A stretch of 64,000 bases of DNA from Microbacterium esteraromaticum (GTDB lineage: Bacteria > Actinomycetota > Actinomycetes > Actinomycetales > Microbacteriaceae), in contig NZ_JAEMWU010000001.1 in assembly GCF_017303215.1 (NCBI RefSeq), positions 558,001-622,000 of the forward strand. The letters run 5' to 3'. A program made the translations under genes and the position numbers. The notes under the pieces were generated by a model. That model saw nothing but the letters and a program-made list of their open reading frames with translations, was not told where the DNA came from and searched no databases. This document shows positions 15,722 to 24,661 of this stretch, in pieces (the stretch's first letter is position 1; each line of letters starts with the position of its first letter).

Positions 15722-17287
15722 TCAACGAAGCCCTTCCGGCAACGGCCTCGGCGACGGCGAGGCTTCGCCCGTCCGCCAGCCGAGATCATCAAGCATCGTC
15801 GACACCGCGGCCCAGGCGGTCCCCGACCGCGCAGACTCCGGCACGGAAGCAATCATCGACTTCAACGCATTCGACACAGTCCGGTCTTCCTCTGCCAATG
15901 CCGATGCGTAGCCGTGCGCCAGAAGATACGAGTGCGACGTGGCCCCGTACGCCAGGACCGCGTCGAGGAACATTTCGAGCATGCGTGCGGTCGACAGCTG
16001 TACGAAGTCGAGATCGTTGTGCCACAACCCATGCTTGATCGGATCCTCGTCGAACGTGAGTACCGTTCCGAGCTTCTGCCGTCCGGCAGGCATGGCCCGG
16101 CGCACGTCATGAACGATCTCGTGGAAGTGGGGGTCTCGAACCCCGAACCCCACGAACAGCAGATGCCGGGTCATCAGCGTGGCCTTCACCAATGAGCTGA
16201 GCGCCGCGCGGTCGGAGTTGAAGCCGAGATAGTCATCGCGTGTGAGCACGATCGACTCGGGCTTGTCGACCGAGCCGTGCAGCTTCAGCAGCCAACGCAC
16301 CTCCTCGCCCGGCTCACCAGGGATGACACGTCGCGGGCGCTTCCCATCGAGTGCCGCCCATTCAAAGAGCCGGTCATAGTTGAGCGTGATCGCCTGTTCC
16401 GCATCCAGGGCCGCCAACAGCGGCGGTGCGATGCCATAGCGCTGCACGTTGACGGCATCCGCAACGGCTTTGCCGAACGCCGTGTCAGCGGCGCGACGCT
16501 CGAACGCGATCTGAACATACGCGGCCTGGTCGAGCGTGTCGTGCTTCTTGAGTTCGGCGACCACTTCGGGATCGAGGCCTACGGCATCCGCCAGACGCGT
16601 GATCAAGCCATCCCAGCTCGGTGCGCCACTCGCGATACTGATGCCGGCGCCCATGAAGGGCACAAGCCGGGCTTGCGTCGCGAGCTGTCCGAGCCGACGT
16701 GCCGCTGCTTGCTCGTCTGGCGCTAGCTCTGGCCAAGCGTCGCCGCTCTCGCGGCGGATCATCTGGGCGAGTGCGTAGTCTCGCGGGTTCGACAGCACGA
16801 TGGCGACGTCGATGCCATGCTCGTTCGCTGCCTCGAGACTCTGTTCGTAGACGAGCCGAAAAACGTCTCCACGCACGTAGTCGGCACCACCGCCAGCCGT
16901 GCCGAAAAGCGGGACGGCGAGCAACGGCCGCTCACGCTGCGAAAGCACAGCGGTGACACCGCGTCGTCGTGCGATGTCGGTGCCGACTCGGAAGAACTCC
17001 TGCAGCCGCGGAACGAACTCTCGCGGGTGCGTGACGCCGTAGTACGGAACAGCAGTGAGGATCGTCGCAGGCTCATTCGGATGCTCGGCGCGATCGAGCA
17101 GAGGCAGGGTGAAGCGGTTCTCGGTCTTGTATGCGTCAAGCAGATGCGGATCGAGGCGATTCGGCGCGTCCGGAGCTGATGTGGTCCAGCCGCCTCCGGC
17201 GCGCAAATCCCGGTCTGTGGCGTGAAGGTACGCGTCGCATGCAAACCGGCGGATGTCGCCGGGGACGACGAAGACATGACCAGTCAT
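15722..17287 (-). CDS. Macro-like / SIR2-like fusion protein, probable anti-phage NADase
   Basis: 521 aa. The N-terminal ~190 residues look like a macro domain (VFVVPGDIRRFACDAYLHAT then RAGGGW, and a later VPLFGTAGGG strand-loop), which binds ADP-ribose-type ligands. Residues ~205-430 are a SIR2_2-type domain with the NAD-site motifs GAGIS near 212, LNYDRLF near 300, LHGSVD near 335 and GFGVRD near 378. SIR2 proteins in phage defence deplete NAD+ to abort infection, and in Thoeris ThsA related domains act as the ligand sensor, though in a different order. Start ATG 17287 has AGGA 8 nt upstream. No TIR partner is nearby; the only clear partner is the next gene. Confidence 0.8.
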   Translation of the reverse strand: MTGHVFVVPGDIRRFACDAYLHATDRDLRAGGGWTTSAPDAPNRLDPHLLDAYKTENRFTLPLLDRAEHPNEPATILTAVPYYGVTHPREFVPRLQEFFRVGTDIARRRGVTAVLSQRERPLLAVPLFGTAGGGADYVRGDVFRLVYEQSLEAANEHGIDVAIVLSNPRDYALAQMIRRESGDAWPELAPDEQAAARRLGQLATQARLVPFMGAGISIASGAPSWDGLITRLADAVGLDPEVVAELKKHDTLDQAAYVQIAFERRAADTAFGKAVADAVNVQRYGIAPPLLAALDAEQAITLNYDRLFEWAALDGKRPRRVIPGEPGEEVRWLLKLHGSVDKPESIVLTRDDYLGFNSDRAALSSLVKATLMTRHLLFVGFGVRDPHFHEIVHDVRRAMPAGRQKLGTVLTFDEDPIKHGLWHNDLDFVQLSTARMLEMFLDAVLAYGATSHSYLLAHGYASALAEEDRTVSNALKSMIASVPESARSGTAWAAVSTMLDDLGWRTGEASPSPRPLPEGLR

Positions 17288-17395
17288 GCTCTGATCCTGG
17301 CATCGTCAGCCCGCAGCGGCGACCCCGCCGGCCACCTTGCTCACAACTCTATGCACACGGTGGCACGAAGACCTCCACCACGAGAGGATGCCCTC

Positions 17396-18040
17396 ATGCT
17401 CCACGATCTAACCCACCCGATCACGGACGGCATGATGGTCTACCCCGGCGACCCGACCGTGGGCATCCGCCCCGGGCTGACTCTCGACCGTGACGGGGTG
17501 GTCGTCGAACGGGTGCAGATGGGCTCGCACACCGGTACGCACATCGATGCGCCCGCCCACACGATCTTGGGCGGGCGCACGATGGCCGATGTCACACTCG
17601 ATGAGCTCGTCGGCGACGCCCTCATCCTGCGGGTGCTGACCGCGCAGCCGAACCGGCCGTACACCTGGGACGACCTCGTTGTGCCCGGCGGCATCCCCGA
17701 CGTCGTGCCGTCGATCGTGATCATCGACACCGGGTGGGCGCGCTACTTCGGCCAGCAGGCGGCCTTGCAGCATCCGCATCTCGACGCGGAGACCGCCGCC
17801 GAACTGTGGCGCCGCGGCATGCGCCTACTCGCCGTCGACACGCTCAGCCCAGACGAGACGGACGCAACCGGCGCGCCCACCGCCTCGTTCCCCGTGCACG
17901 AGATCGTTCTCGGCGGTGACGGCCTCATCGTCGAGAACATCCGCGGCCTGACCGACCTGCCGGCGCGCGTGCGGATCGGTTTCTTCCCGCTGAACCTGCA
18001 GGGCGACGGGGCGCCCGTGCGCGCGGTGGCGTTCACCTGA
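17396..18040 (+). CDS. Cyclase family protein (kynurenine formamidase-like metal hydrolase)
   Basis: 214-aa hydrolase of the cyclase/KynB fold. The metal-binding signature HTGTHIDAPAH at about residues 44-54 is complete, preceded by LTHPITDGMMVYPGDP, which is characteristic of the family. Members hydrolyse amides or lactones such as N-formylkynurenine; without kyn genes nearby the substrate is uncertain. Start ATG 17396 has AGAGGA about 8 nt upstream. It stands alone, divergent from the SIR2 gene and ahead of the nnrE-like gene, and marks the right edge of defence island 1. Confidence 0.85.
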   Translation: MLHDLTHPITDGMMVYPGDPTVGIRPGLTLDRDGVVVERVQMGSHTGTHIDAPAHTILGGRTMADVTLDELVGDALILRVLTAQPNRPYTWDDLVVPGGIPDVVPSIVIIDTGWARYFGQQAALQHPHLDAETAAELWRRGMRLLAVDTLSPDETDATGAPTASFPVHEIVLGGDGLIVENIRGLTDLPARVRIGFFPLNLQGDGAPVRAVAFT

Positions 18041-18098
18041 ACGCACGACATCCGCGATTCTCTGTGGGTCACTCGCCCGGCTGGCTACCCTGACTCAC

Positions 18099-18758
18099 AT
18101 GACCGCCACCGTTCCCACATACACCGCCGCACAGGTGCGGGCGGCCGAAGCGCCCCTGCTGGCTGCAGGAGTGCCGCTGATGCGCCGGGCCGCAGCCGCG
18201 CTCGCCGCGGTGATCGCCGAGGGGCATCCGCGGCGGATGCTGGTGCTCGCCGGCGCCGGAGACAACGGCGGTGATGCGCTGTTCGCCGCCGCCTCCCTCG
18301 CTGGGCAGGGCGTGGACGTCGACATCTTGTGCACCGCTGACCGGGTGCACGACGAGGCCCTCGCCGCGGCGACTCGTGCCGGGGCAAGGGCCATCGCCCT
18401 CGGCGCCCTCGACCCGGATGCCTACGAAGTGATCGTCGACGGCATCCTCGGCATCGGCGCCCGTGGGGCACTGCGCGCGGCCGCACGCGACGTCGTGGAG
18501 CGGCTTCAGCGGGCACCCGCGCTGGTCGTCGCCGTCGATCTGCCCAGCGGAATCGACCCCGACAGCGGCGAGAACGACGGCGTCGTGCTCACCGCTGCGA
18601 CGACCGTCACCTTCGGCGCGGTCAAAGCCGGCCTCACCTCGGATGCTGGCGCTCAGCACTCCGGACGCATCGTGCTCGTCGACCTCGGGCTCGACCTCTC
18701 CACCGCTGAGGCCACGGGAACAGCATCCGTTTCAGAAGTGCGCGACGGAACGCGCTGA
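18099..18758 (+). CDS. nnrE: NAD(P)H-hydrate epimerase (YjeF N-domain protein)
   Basis: 219-aa stand-alone YjeF_N protein that interconverts R and S forms of hydrated NAD(P)H so a separate dehydratase can repair them. The family motifs AGAGDNGGDALFAA (near residue 51) and AVDLPSGIDPDSG (near 144), with the catalytic Asp, are intact. Many bacteria fuse this domain to the dehydratase; here the C-terminal dehydratase is absent and not nearby. It uses ATG 18099, 58 nt after the cyclase gene, so co-transcription is possible. Its stop codon lies inside a hairpin. Confidence 0.85.
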   Translation: MTATVPTYTAAQVRAAEAPLLAAGVPLMRRAAAALAAVIAEGHPRRMLVLAGAGDNGGDALFAAASLAGQGVDVDILCTADRVHDEALAAATRAGARAIALGALDPDAYEVIVDGILGIGARGALRAAARDVVERLQRAPALVVAVDLPSGIDPDSGENDGVVLTAATTVTFGAVKAGLTSDAGAQHSGRIVLVDLGLDLSTAEATGTASVSEVRDGTR

Positions 18759-18784
18759 CGGCAACGTTTCTGTGGTTGCCGTCA
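18756..18784 (+). terminator. Hairpin containing the nnrE stop codon
   Basis: TGACGGCAAC and GTTGCCGTCA form a perfect 10-bp stem around a 9-nt loop (GTTTCTGTG); the first three stem bases are the nnrE TGA. Strength and position fit a terminator, but there is no downstream T-run. Confidence 0.45.
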
Positions 18785-19104
18785 GGTGAGCGACCCGAAC
18801 CACACGCGTCGGATTCGTGGTCATTTCGGTCAGCGTGGCCGTGAGATGCGGCTGCAATGAGTGCCCGTTTGCCTCGGATCGAGTGGTCAGCATAGCCTGC
18901 ACTCGCGGATCGAGATACCTCGTTGACGAGGGGTAGGCGAAGGGCTTGAATCCCTTGGCATCCACCCTGCATAGTCCGTCACGTCGCACAAACCGATCCC
19001 GTCATGTCCTGTGTCTTCCGGGTCCCCACCGCGAAGGTAGCGATCACGACGATGCCTGATGCCGGGGTGATCGGGGCCAACTCTAGGTCTGGTTTGATGG
19101 AGTG
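18785..19104. other. Intergenic region between nnrE and the PucR gene
   Basis: About 320 bp without a convincing gene. A minus-strand frame of ~85 codons (18732-18989; fragment VDAKGFKPFAYPSSTRYLDP) shows coding-like composition but has no ribosome site or recognised family, and may be a degraded remnant. A 5-bp stem with a 7-nt CTTGAAT loop near 18942 resembles a tRNA T-arm, but no D-arm or acceptor stem accompanies it. The pucR promoter should lie near 19040-19090. Confidence 0.35.
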
Positions 19105-20751
19105 ATGAGTGATGAGAGCAGCCTGAGCCTCGCCCGACTGCTCCGCGAAACGGAAGGGTATCTGCTGCCGCTCTCGGAGCCCACAGCAGATGCGACTGTC
19201 AGCACCATTGACTTCGACCTCGACCTCAAAGACTGCGCGCCGGGCGCAGTGGTGTTGCTCACCCGATCGCCTAGCTCGCATGTGGAACTTGAAGAGATCT
19301 GTACGCGCTTCGCGGCGGCGACGGCCCTGGTCGCTGCGCCTGGTCTACACGAACTTCTGGACGAACATGGCATGCGAGCCGAGGACGAGGGCCTGCCCTC
19401 TGGGCCTCTTCTTCTCGAGTGCGCTGACGGTGTCACATGGGCCGAGGTGCTTATACATCTTCGGCAACTTGTAGAAGGAGCCACGAGCGCTTTGGCTTGG
19501 CCCGACATCGACGACCTTGCCGGACTTGCCTCCGTCATTGCCAACATGACAGGCGCATCGATCACGATTGAGGATCCGCAGTCACGGGTCCTCGCTCATG
19601 CAAACCGCGACGGATCAATCGATGAGATCCGGAAAGAGACGATACTGACGGGCGCGATACCGGAGTGGCGGATCGCACAACTTGAGGAGTCAGGTTTTCT
19701 CCCGGCGGTGCGCGCCGCGACAGATGTGGTCGAGCGATGCGCTAGCGACGGTGAGCCGGCGAGGTCAGTGTTGCCACTTCGGAGCGGTGGAGAACTGCTC
19801 GGGACGATCTGGGCGGCGTACGGCGACGGAGTCGATCCGGCAAGCGTACGGGAGGTTCTGCGCGAGGCAGCAGGTGCCGCGCGTCCAGTAATGCTGCGCA
19901 CTCTCCGTCGGTCGCCGTTCGAAAAGCGGGTCCGTCGAGAGGCGCTTATGTCTATCTTGACCGGCGCCAGGAACCTGGCCCCGCTCGCCGCGATGCTCGC
20001 GCTTCCCTTCCGTAGTCACTACGTCGCTGTCGCGATCGCAGGGGTGCAACCGCAGCACGAGCCTGCCGTGCGATTTCATCTCCGTGCGGCTTTCGCGGAC
20101 GCGGCGCTGGCGCCGGTCCCATGGCAGACCATGCCGGATGTCAGGTGCATGGCGGCTCTGGTGCAAACCTCGTCACCGCTCACACCCGAGGAAGTCCGAG
20201 ACCGCATCGCAAGGATCTTGAACCGCGCCGAGGACGGGGAGTATGGCTGGTTGTTCAGCGTTGGCCGCGTCGTGGGGCGGCTTGACCAGGTGAAGGATTC
20301 GTGGGACGAGGCCGCATACGCTCTCCAAGCGGCCAAGGTTGCCGAAACTGAGTCAAGCCACTGCGTAGCTTCACGTGTCGCGACGCCACTCGCGCGGCGG
20401 GGCTCAAGGGGGATGATTGCCACGGAACTTGAGTCGGAGATTCTCGGACTGCGGGTGGCCGACACCCTGGGCGACGCGTTGCCTGAGATCCTCCGTCCAG
20501 CGAAGGTGCTCGTTGCTCACGATCAGGCGCGCCAGGGGCAGTTGTTCGAGACACTGCGAATCTACTTCATGACCGTGGGGAACTCAGCTGAAGCATCGCG
20601 CCGACTGCACGTTCATGCGAACTCGCTCCGAAACCGCCTAGCGAGGATCGAGGAGCTGACGGGGTTGTCCCCGTTCTCTCGTGCTGATCGGCGTTGGCTC
20701 GAACTGTCCTTGCTCGTGTACGAGCGTTCGCCCCGAAGCCCCGTCGCGTGA
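19105..20751 (+). CDS. PucR family transcriptional regulator
   Basis: 548-aa activator-type regulator. The C-terminal ~60 residues hold the PucR helix-turn-helix (SRRLHVHANSLRNRLARIEE near residue 500), preceded by the GGDEF-like CdaR middle region; the N-terminal ~170 residues are a sensor segment, with a GAF-like stretch near 150-260. PucR proteins in actinobacteria control purine, allantoin or amino-acid catabolism and usually sit beside their targets. Here it precedes the peptide-catabolism cluster in the same direction, so it is the best candidate regulator. ATG 19105 and GTG 19102 are both possible starts. Confidence 0.85.
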   Translation: MSDESSLSLARLLRETEGYLLPLSEPTADATVSTIDFDLDLKDCAPGAVVLLTRSPSSHVELEEICTRFAAATALVAAPGLHELLDEHGMRAEDEGLPSGPLLLECADGVTWAEVLIHLRQLVEGATSALAWPDIDDLAGLASVIANMTGASITIEDPQSRVLAHANRDGSIDEIRKETILTGAIPEWRIAQLEESGFLPAVRAATDVVERCASDGEPARSVLPLRSGGELLGTIWAAYGDGVDPASVREVLREAAGAARPVMLRTLRRSPFEKRVRREALMSILTGARNLAPLAAMLALPFRSHYVAVAIAGVQPQHEPAVRFHLRAAFADAALAPVPWQTMPDVRCMAALVQTSSPLTPEEVRDRIARILNRAEDGEYGWLFSVGRVVGRLDQVKDSWDEAAYALQAAKVAETESSHCVASRVATPLARRGSRGMIATELESEILGLRVADTLGDALPEILRPAKVLVAHDQARQGQLFETLRIYFMTVGNSAEASRRLHVHANSLRNRLARIEELTGLSPFSRADRRWLELSLLVYERSPRSPVA

Positions 20752-20880
20752 GTTCGAGAGCCAAACCGCTGTCCGTGTGAGTGTGAGGATCACACAGTTG
20801 GTCGGCAGAAACTCCGGTGGATTGACGATGTAGTTCCTCCCGCGGTGGCCTCTAGCATGGAGACAGTCATAGGCGACCAT

Positions 20881-20915
20881 TCACTATTGGATCGCTGAAC
20901 GCCACCCAATAGTGA
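20881..20915. promoter_or_regulatory. 10-bp inverted repeat upstream of the catabolic operon
   Basis: TCACTATTGG (20881-20890) and CCAATAGTGA (20906-20915) are perfect 10-bp arms 15 bp apart, ending 8 bp before the ATG of the PLP-enzyme gene. The AT-rich arms stand out from their surroundings. The site fits an operator, most simply for the neighbouring PucR protein, or an RNA stem covering the ribosome site. Confidence 0.5.
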
Positions 20916-20922
20916 GGACTAC

Positions 20923-22404
20923 ATGACTTTCGCGCGCTCTTCCAGTATCGGCACAGCACTTCGGCGCGATGCCGTTGTTGCGGAAATCGCGAACGCTGAT
21001 TGTCCGACTGTTGAGCTGAGCACGGTTCCCGTTCTCAGTGATGAGAACTTGGTTATCGGTCTGATCGATATCGACCTTATTGAGCAACAGTATGCCAAGC
21101 TCGTCCAGGCCTTTGCCAATGGTCGGCGAGAGACACGCAGTCTTCACGCCATCGCGTGCAAAGCCGTTCCGCTACGGCCGATTCTTCGACTTTATGCCCA
21201 GCTCGGCGCAGGGTGCGAAGTTGCAAGTGAGGGCGAACTGGAGCTCGCTGTCGCGACCGGATTCCCACCGGAAAACATCGTGTTTGACTCCCCGGCGAAA
21301 ACGCAGTCTCAACTGCGGCGTGCCCTTGCGCTCGGCGTCGTGATCAATATCGACAACTTCGCAGAGTTGACGCGTATCGATGCGCTTCGCGCCGAGTTGG
21401 GCGACACCGATCGGGCATCGACTTTTGGGATGCGTGTGAATCCCCAGACCGGCGCGGGGACGATCGAGGCATTGAGTACAGCCAGCCCCAACGCCAAGTT
21501 CGGCGTTGGCCTCGCCGACGAGGGGGCTCGCGAGGCCATCATCGCGGCCTTCCTGGAGCGCCCTTGGCTCACCCAGCTTCACGTGCATTCCGGATCCCAA
21601 GGAGTAGCGCTCTTGCACGCGGCCCGAGGGATTCGCGCCGTAGTGGATCTTGCATTGGAGATCAATCGGCTTACGGAAAGAATCGGACGAGGGCAGCAGG
21701 TCTCTCGAATCGATATTGGGGGAGGCCTGCCGGTGAACTTCGAAGGAGAAGACGCTGTTCCCACGTTCGCGGAGTATCGCGCCGTACTTGAGCGCGTCGT
21801 TCCTGAGCTTTTTGAGTTCGACATCGTGACAGAGTTTGGTCGAGCGCTTGCAGCGAAAGCCGGCACTGTTCTCACTCGCGTGGAGTACGCCAAAGCGATG
21901 GGGGAGCGGCGGGTTGCGATCACACATGCCGGCGTGCAGGTCGCGACGCGCACTGCGTATGCTCCGGAGGATTGGCCCCTGCGCATTCTGGCTTACGATG
22001 CCTCGGGCCAACCCATTGCATCTCGCGCACTCGTCTCGCACGACGTCGCGGGACCGGCCTGCTTCTCGGGCGACTTGCTCGCTAGTGATCGGGAGCTCCC
22101 CGAGTTGCATTCAGGTGACCTGATTGCGATACCGGATACCGGAGCCTACTACTTCAGTAGTCCTTATTCGTACAACCTCCTGCCACGCATCCCGATCTAT
22201 GGGTATCGCGATGGGCGCATTCAAGAAAGTGAATCCTCCCATCCGGGAAGATCCGAGTCCGCGTTTGACTATCTTGTGGTCCACAAAGGCGAAACCGTCA
22301 CCGATGTCATCAACAACGTCGGTCCACGCGAACTGGAGCCCTACGTGAATTGGGGGACACAAGACGTCCGCGTTCCGATGGTGGCGGACGGGAAAGGTCG
22401 ATGA
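20923..22404 (+). CDS. LysA/Y4yA-like fold-III PLP-dependent decarboxylase
   Basis: 493 aa, related to diaminopimelate decarboxylase. Visible family features: the PLP-binding lysine in HAIACKAV (K80), the HVHSGSQ loop near 221, the phosphate-binding DIGGGLP near 265, the EFGRALAAKAG strand near 305, the active-site GPACFSGD near 376 with its cysteine, and GAYYFSS near 406 with the tyrosine that contacts PLP. It is longer than typical LysA (~420-460 aa) and does not sit in a lysine operon. LysA-type enzymes act on D-configured carbons, which suits the D-amino-acid theme of this cluster. The true substrate is unknown. Its stop overlaps the next gene. Confidence 0.75.
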   Translation: MTFARSSSIGTALRRDAVVAEIANADCPTVELSTVPVLSDENLVIGLIDIDLIEQQYAKLVQAFANGRRETRSLHAIACKAVPLRPILRLYAQLGAGCEVASEGELELAVATGFPPENIVFDSPAKTQSQLRRALALGVVINIDNFAELTRIDALRAELGDTDRASTFGMRVNPQTGAGTIEALSTASPNAKFGVGLADEGAREAIIAAFLERPWLTQLHVHSGSQGVALLHAARGIRAVVDLALEINRLTERIGRGQQVSRIDIGGGLPVNFEGEDAVPTFAEYRAVLERVVPELFEFDIVTEFGRALAAKAGTVLTRVEYAKAMGERRVAITHAGVQVATRTAYAPEDWPLRILAYDASGQPIASRALVSHDVAGPACFSGDLLASDRELPELHSGDLIAIPDTGAYYFSSPYSYNLLPRIPIYGYRDGRIQESESSHPGRSESAFDYLVVHKGETVTDVINNVGPRELEPYVNWGTQDVRVPMVADGKGR

Positions 22405-23645
22405 TGGAGTCGGGAGATATGGTGAGCAGCGCATTGATCGTGCGCGGCGTAACCGTTCTTGATGGGAAGGGCGGGCGCTCGTCCAGCCCGCGTGACGTCC
22501 TCATTGAGGAAGGACGAATCACTGCGGTCAGGCCACGAATCAGCCCAGCCGAGGACGTACGTGAGATCGACGGCACCCGACGCTTCTTGCTGCCCGGCTT
22601 TATCGACGCGCACGTACATCTGCGCTTGCCTGGCACGCCAATCAACCCCGCGACTTCTCTTCATGAGCCGCCGACGCTGAGGCTTTATCGTGCGACGAAG
22701 AACATGCGCGCAACGCTACGGGCCGGAGTCACTTACGTGCGTGATCTCGGCGGGATTGACTACGGAGCGAAGATGGCGGTCGACTACGGCGAGATCCTCG
22801 GGCCCAGGATAGTCCCCGCCCTGCAGGCGATCGGTCCCACCGGCGGCCACACAGACTACCGGACGCTCGGCGGATTCGCGCAAGATCGCGATACACCGGG
22901 GCTGAGCATCAGCCCTCTCGCTGATGGCCCAACGGAAGCCGTCCTCCGTACCCGTGAGCTCCATCGCGCAGGAGCAGGTGTCATCAAGGTGATGGGAACA
23001 GGCGGAGTGTGGAGCCCGCGTGACTCCCCCGAGCACGATGGATTCTCGCCTGAGGAGCTCAGCGCGATAGTTAAAGAAGCCACTAATCGGGGGCTTCCGG
23101 TGGCATCCCATGCGCAAGGAATCAACGGCATAAAGAACTCCATCCGAGCGGGCGTGACGAGCATTGAGCACGGGTACTCCATCGATGACGAGGCTATCGA
23201 GCTCATGCGATCTGGTGGTGTCTGGCTGGTGCCGACGCTTCTTACCGGAATGACGCCGCCGACGGGCGCTGACGTGCCAGATTACGCGCGAGCCAAGAAG
23301 GTTCGCCTGCAGCAGTCGCTTAGAAACAACATCTCGCGCGCAATAGAGGCGGGCGTCAAGATTGCCATGGGCACCGACTCGGGAGTTGTTCCGCATGGTA
23401 GAAATCTGCTGGAACTCGCCCACCTTGTCGAGTGTGGTATGACGCCGATGCAGGCCATCGTGGCGGGCACGTCGCATGCAGCAGAACTGCTTGGAATCGA
23501 CGAAACGGTTGGCTCAGTTGAGGTTGGCAAGGACGCTGACCTCGTAATCACAGATGTCGACCCCGAGCATGATGTAAAAGCGCTTTCCGATCCCAGGCGC
23601 ATCAAGATCGTAATGCAACGGGGGCGAGTGGTGCACGCGAATTGA
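22401..23645 (+). CDS. Metal-dependent amidohydrolase (Xaa-Pro dipeptidase/imidazolonepropionase-like)
   Basis: 414-aa amidohydrolase-superfamily enzyme. The metal-site pattern is complete: H70-x-H72 in DAHVHLRLPG, a lysine near 195 in VIKVMG that is probably carboxylated, histidines in ASHAQG (~236) and IEHGYS (~256), and the aspartate in MGTDSG (~325). Members cleave dipeptides, cyclic amides or N-blocked amino acids. I start at ATG 22401, which overlaps the preceding stop (ATGA) and has GGAAAGG just upstream; ATG 22404 and 22422 are alternatives. It is translationally coupled to the PLP enzyme. Confidence 0.8.
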   Translation: MMESGDMVSSALIVRGVTVLDGKGGRSSSPRDVLIEEGRITAVRPRISPAEDVREIDGTRRFLLPGFIDAHVHLRLPGTPINPATSLHEPPTLRLYRATKNMRATLRAGVTYVRDLGGIDYGAKMAVDYGEILGPRIVPALQAIGPTGGHTDYRTLGGFAQDRDTPGLSISPLADGPTEAVLRTRELHRAGAGVIKVMGTGGVWSPRDSPEHDGFSPEELSAIVKEATNRGLPVASHAQGINGIKNSIRAGVTSIEHGYSIDDEAIELMRSGGVWLVPTLLTGMTPPTGADVPDYARAKKVRLQQSLRNNISRAIEAGVKIAMGTDSGVVPHGRNLLELAHLVECGMTPMQAIVAGTSHAAELLGIDETVGSVEVGKDADLVITDVDPEHDVKALSDPRRIKIVMQRGRVVHAN

Positions 23646-23716
23646 TCCGTGACCTTCTTCTGAATCCAGGAGAATGAATCTCGTTCCAACATTATCAAAG
23701 GAGATAGGCGACCTCA

Positions 23717-24661
23717 GTGGGTATGCACCTTTTGAGACAAACCGGCCAGCTCGTGGCCGTGCTACTTGCAGTCTCGGTTATCGTATTTCTCAGTGTTCAT
23801 CTTGTTCCCGGTGACCCCGCGAGAATTATTGCAGGTGAAGATTCTTCCGAGGCGGACGTGATGGCGGTTCGCGAAAGCCTCGGCCTGGATCGAAGCTTGA
23901 TTGTTCAGTATTTCGACTACATGATGAACCTGTTTCGGGGAGACTTGGGCTACTCGTATCAGACGAATCGACCGGTGGCCGACCTGATTGCCGCACGACT
24001 GCCAGCCACCATTACCCTCGGTGTCTCGTCCCTAGTGTTCGCAATTGTTATTGGTATTCCACTCGGCGTGATCGCAGCCGTCAAGAGGAAGACGGTTTGG
24101 GACACCCTCGCGTCGTCCACCGCTCTCCTCGGGGTATCCATTCCGAACTTCTGGCTCGGATCGATGCTGATCCTCGGGTTTGCGGTGGTCCTGCCCATCT
24201 TCCCTGTTGCCGGCTTGCAGTATCCGTGGTTCACGAGGGAGGGACTGCTGGAACTCGTGCTCCCGTCTATCACGTTGGGCACCGCAACGGCAGCGCTTCT
24301 GGCGCGCATGACCAGGTCTTCTCTGTTGGAGGTTCTCCAGTCGGATTTCGTGAGGACCGCGAGATCCAAAGGAATGCCAGAAAAGCAGGTGATCATGGTA
24401 CACGCGTTGCGCAATGCAATGATCCCGATCATCACGATCATCGGACTCAGCTTTGGAGGCATTCTCAGTGGGGCGATCGTGACGGAACAGGTCTTTGCAA
24501 TCAATGGGATCGGGCAGCTCACTGTTAGTGCGTTGACCAACCGAGACTTCCCCGTCATCCAGGCCGTGACGTTGATGATGGCGACCACATTTGTGCTCGT
24601 GAACTTTTTGGTAGACGTTGTCTACGCCCTAGTGGATCCGAGGATCAATGTTGTTCAATGA
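23717..24661 (+). CDS. dppB: Dipeptide/oligopeptide ABC transporter permease, DppB type
   Basis: 314-aa inner-membrane permease with six transmembrane segments. The binding-protein-dependent transport signature appears around residues 200-250 (ARTARSKGMPEKQVIMVHALRNAMIP), the EAA loop that docks with the ATPase. It is the first of five consecutive genes for a peptide importer. GTG 23717 lies 13 nt after AAGGAG; the spacing is long, but no better in-frame start is visible. Its end overlaps dppC by 14 nt. Confidence 0.87.
   Translation: MGMHLLRQTGQLVAVLLAVSVIVFLSVHLVPGDPARIIAGEDSSEADVMAVRESLGLDRSLIVQYFDYMMNLFRGDLGYSYQTNRPVADLIAARLPATITLGVSSLVFAIVIGIPLGVIAAVKRKTVWDTLASSTALLGVSIPNFWLGSMLILGFAVVLPIFPVAGLQYPWFTREGLLELVLPSITLGTATAALLARMTRSSLLEVLQSDFVRTARSKGMPEKQVIMVHALRNAMIPIITIIGLSFGGILSGAIVTEQVFAINGIGQLTVSALTNRDFPVIQAVTLMMATTFVLVNFLVDVVYALVDPRINVVQ

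Noticed and set aside
18930..18975. tRNA-like T-arm (5-bp stem, 7-nt CTTGAAT loop)
   Set aside because: No matching acceptor stem, D-arm or anticodon arm could be built around it on either strand.
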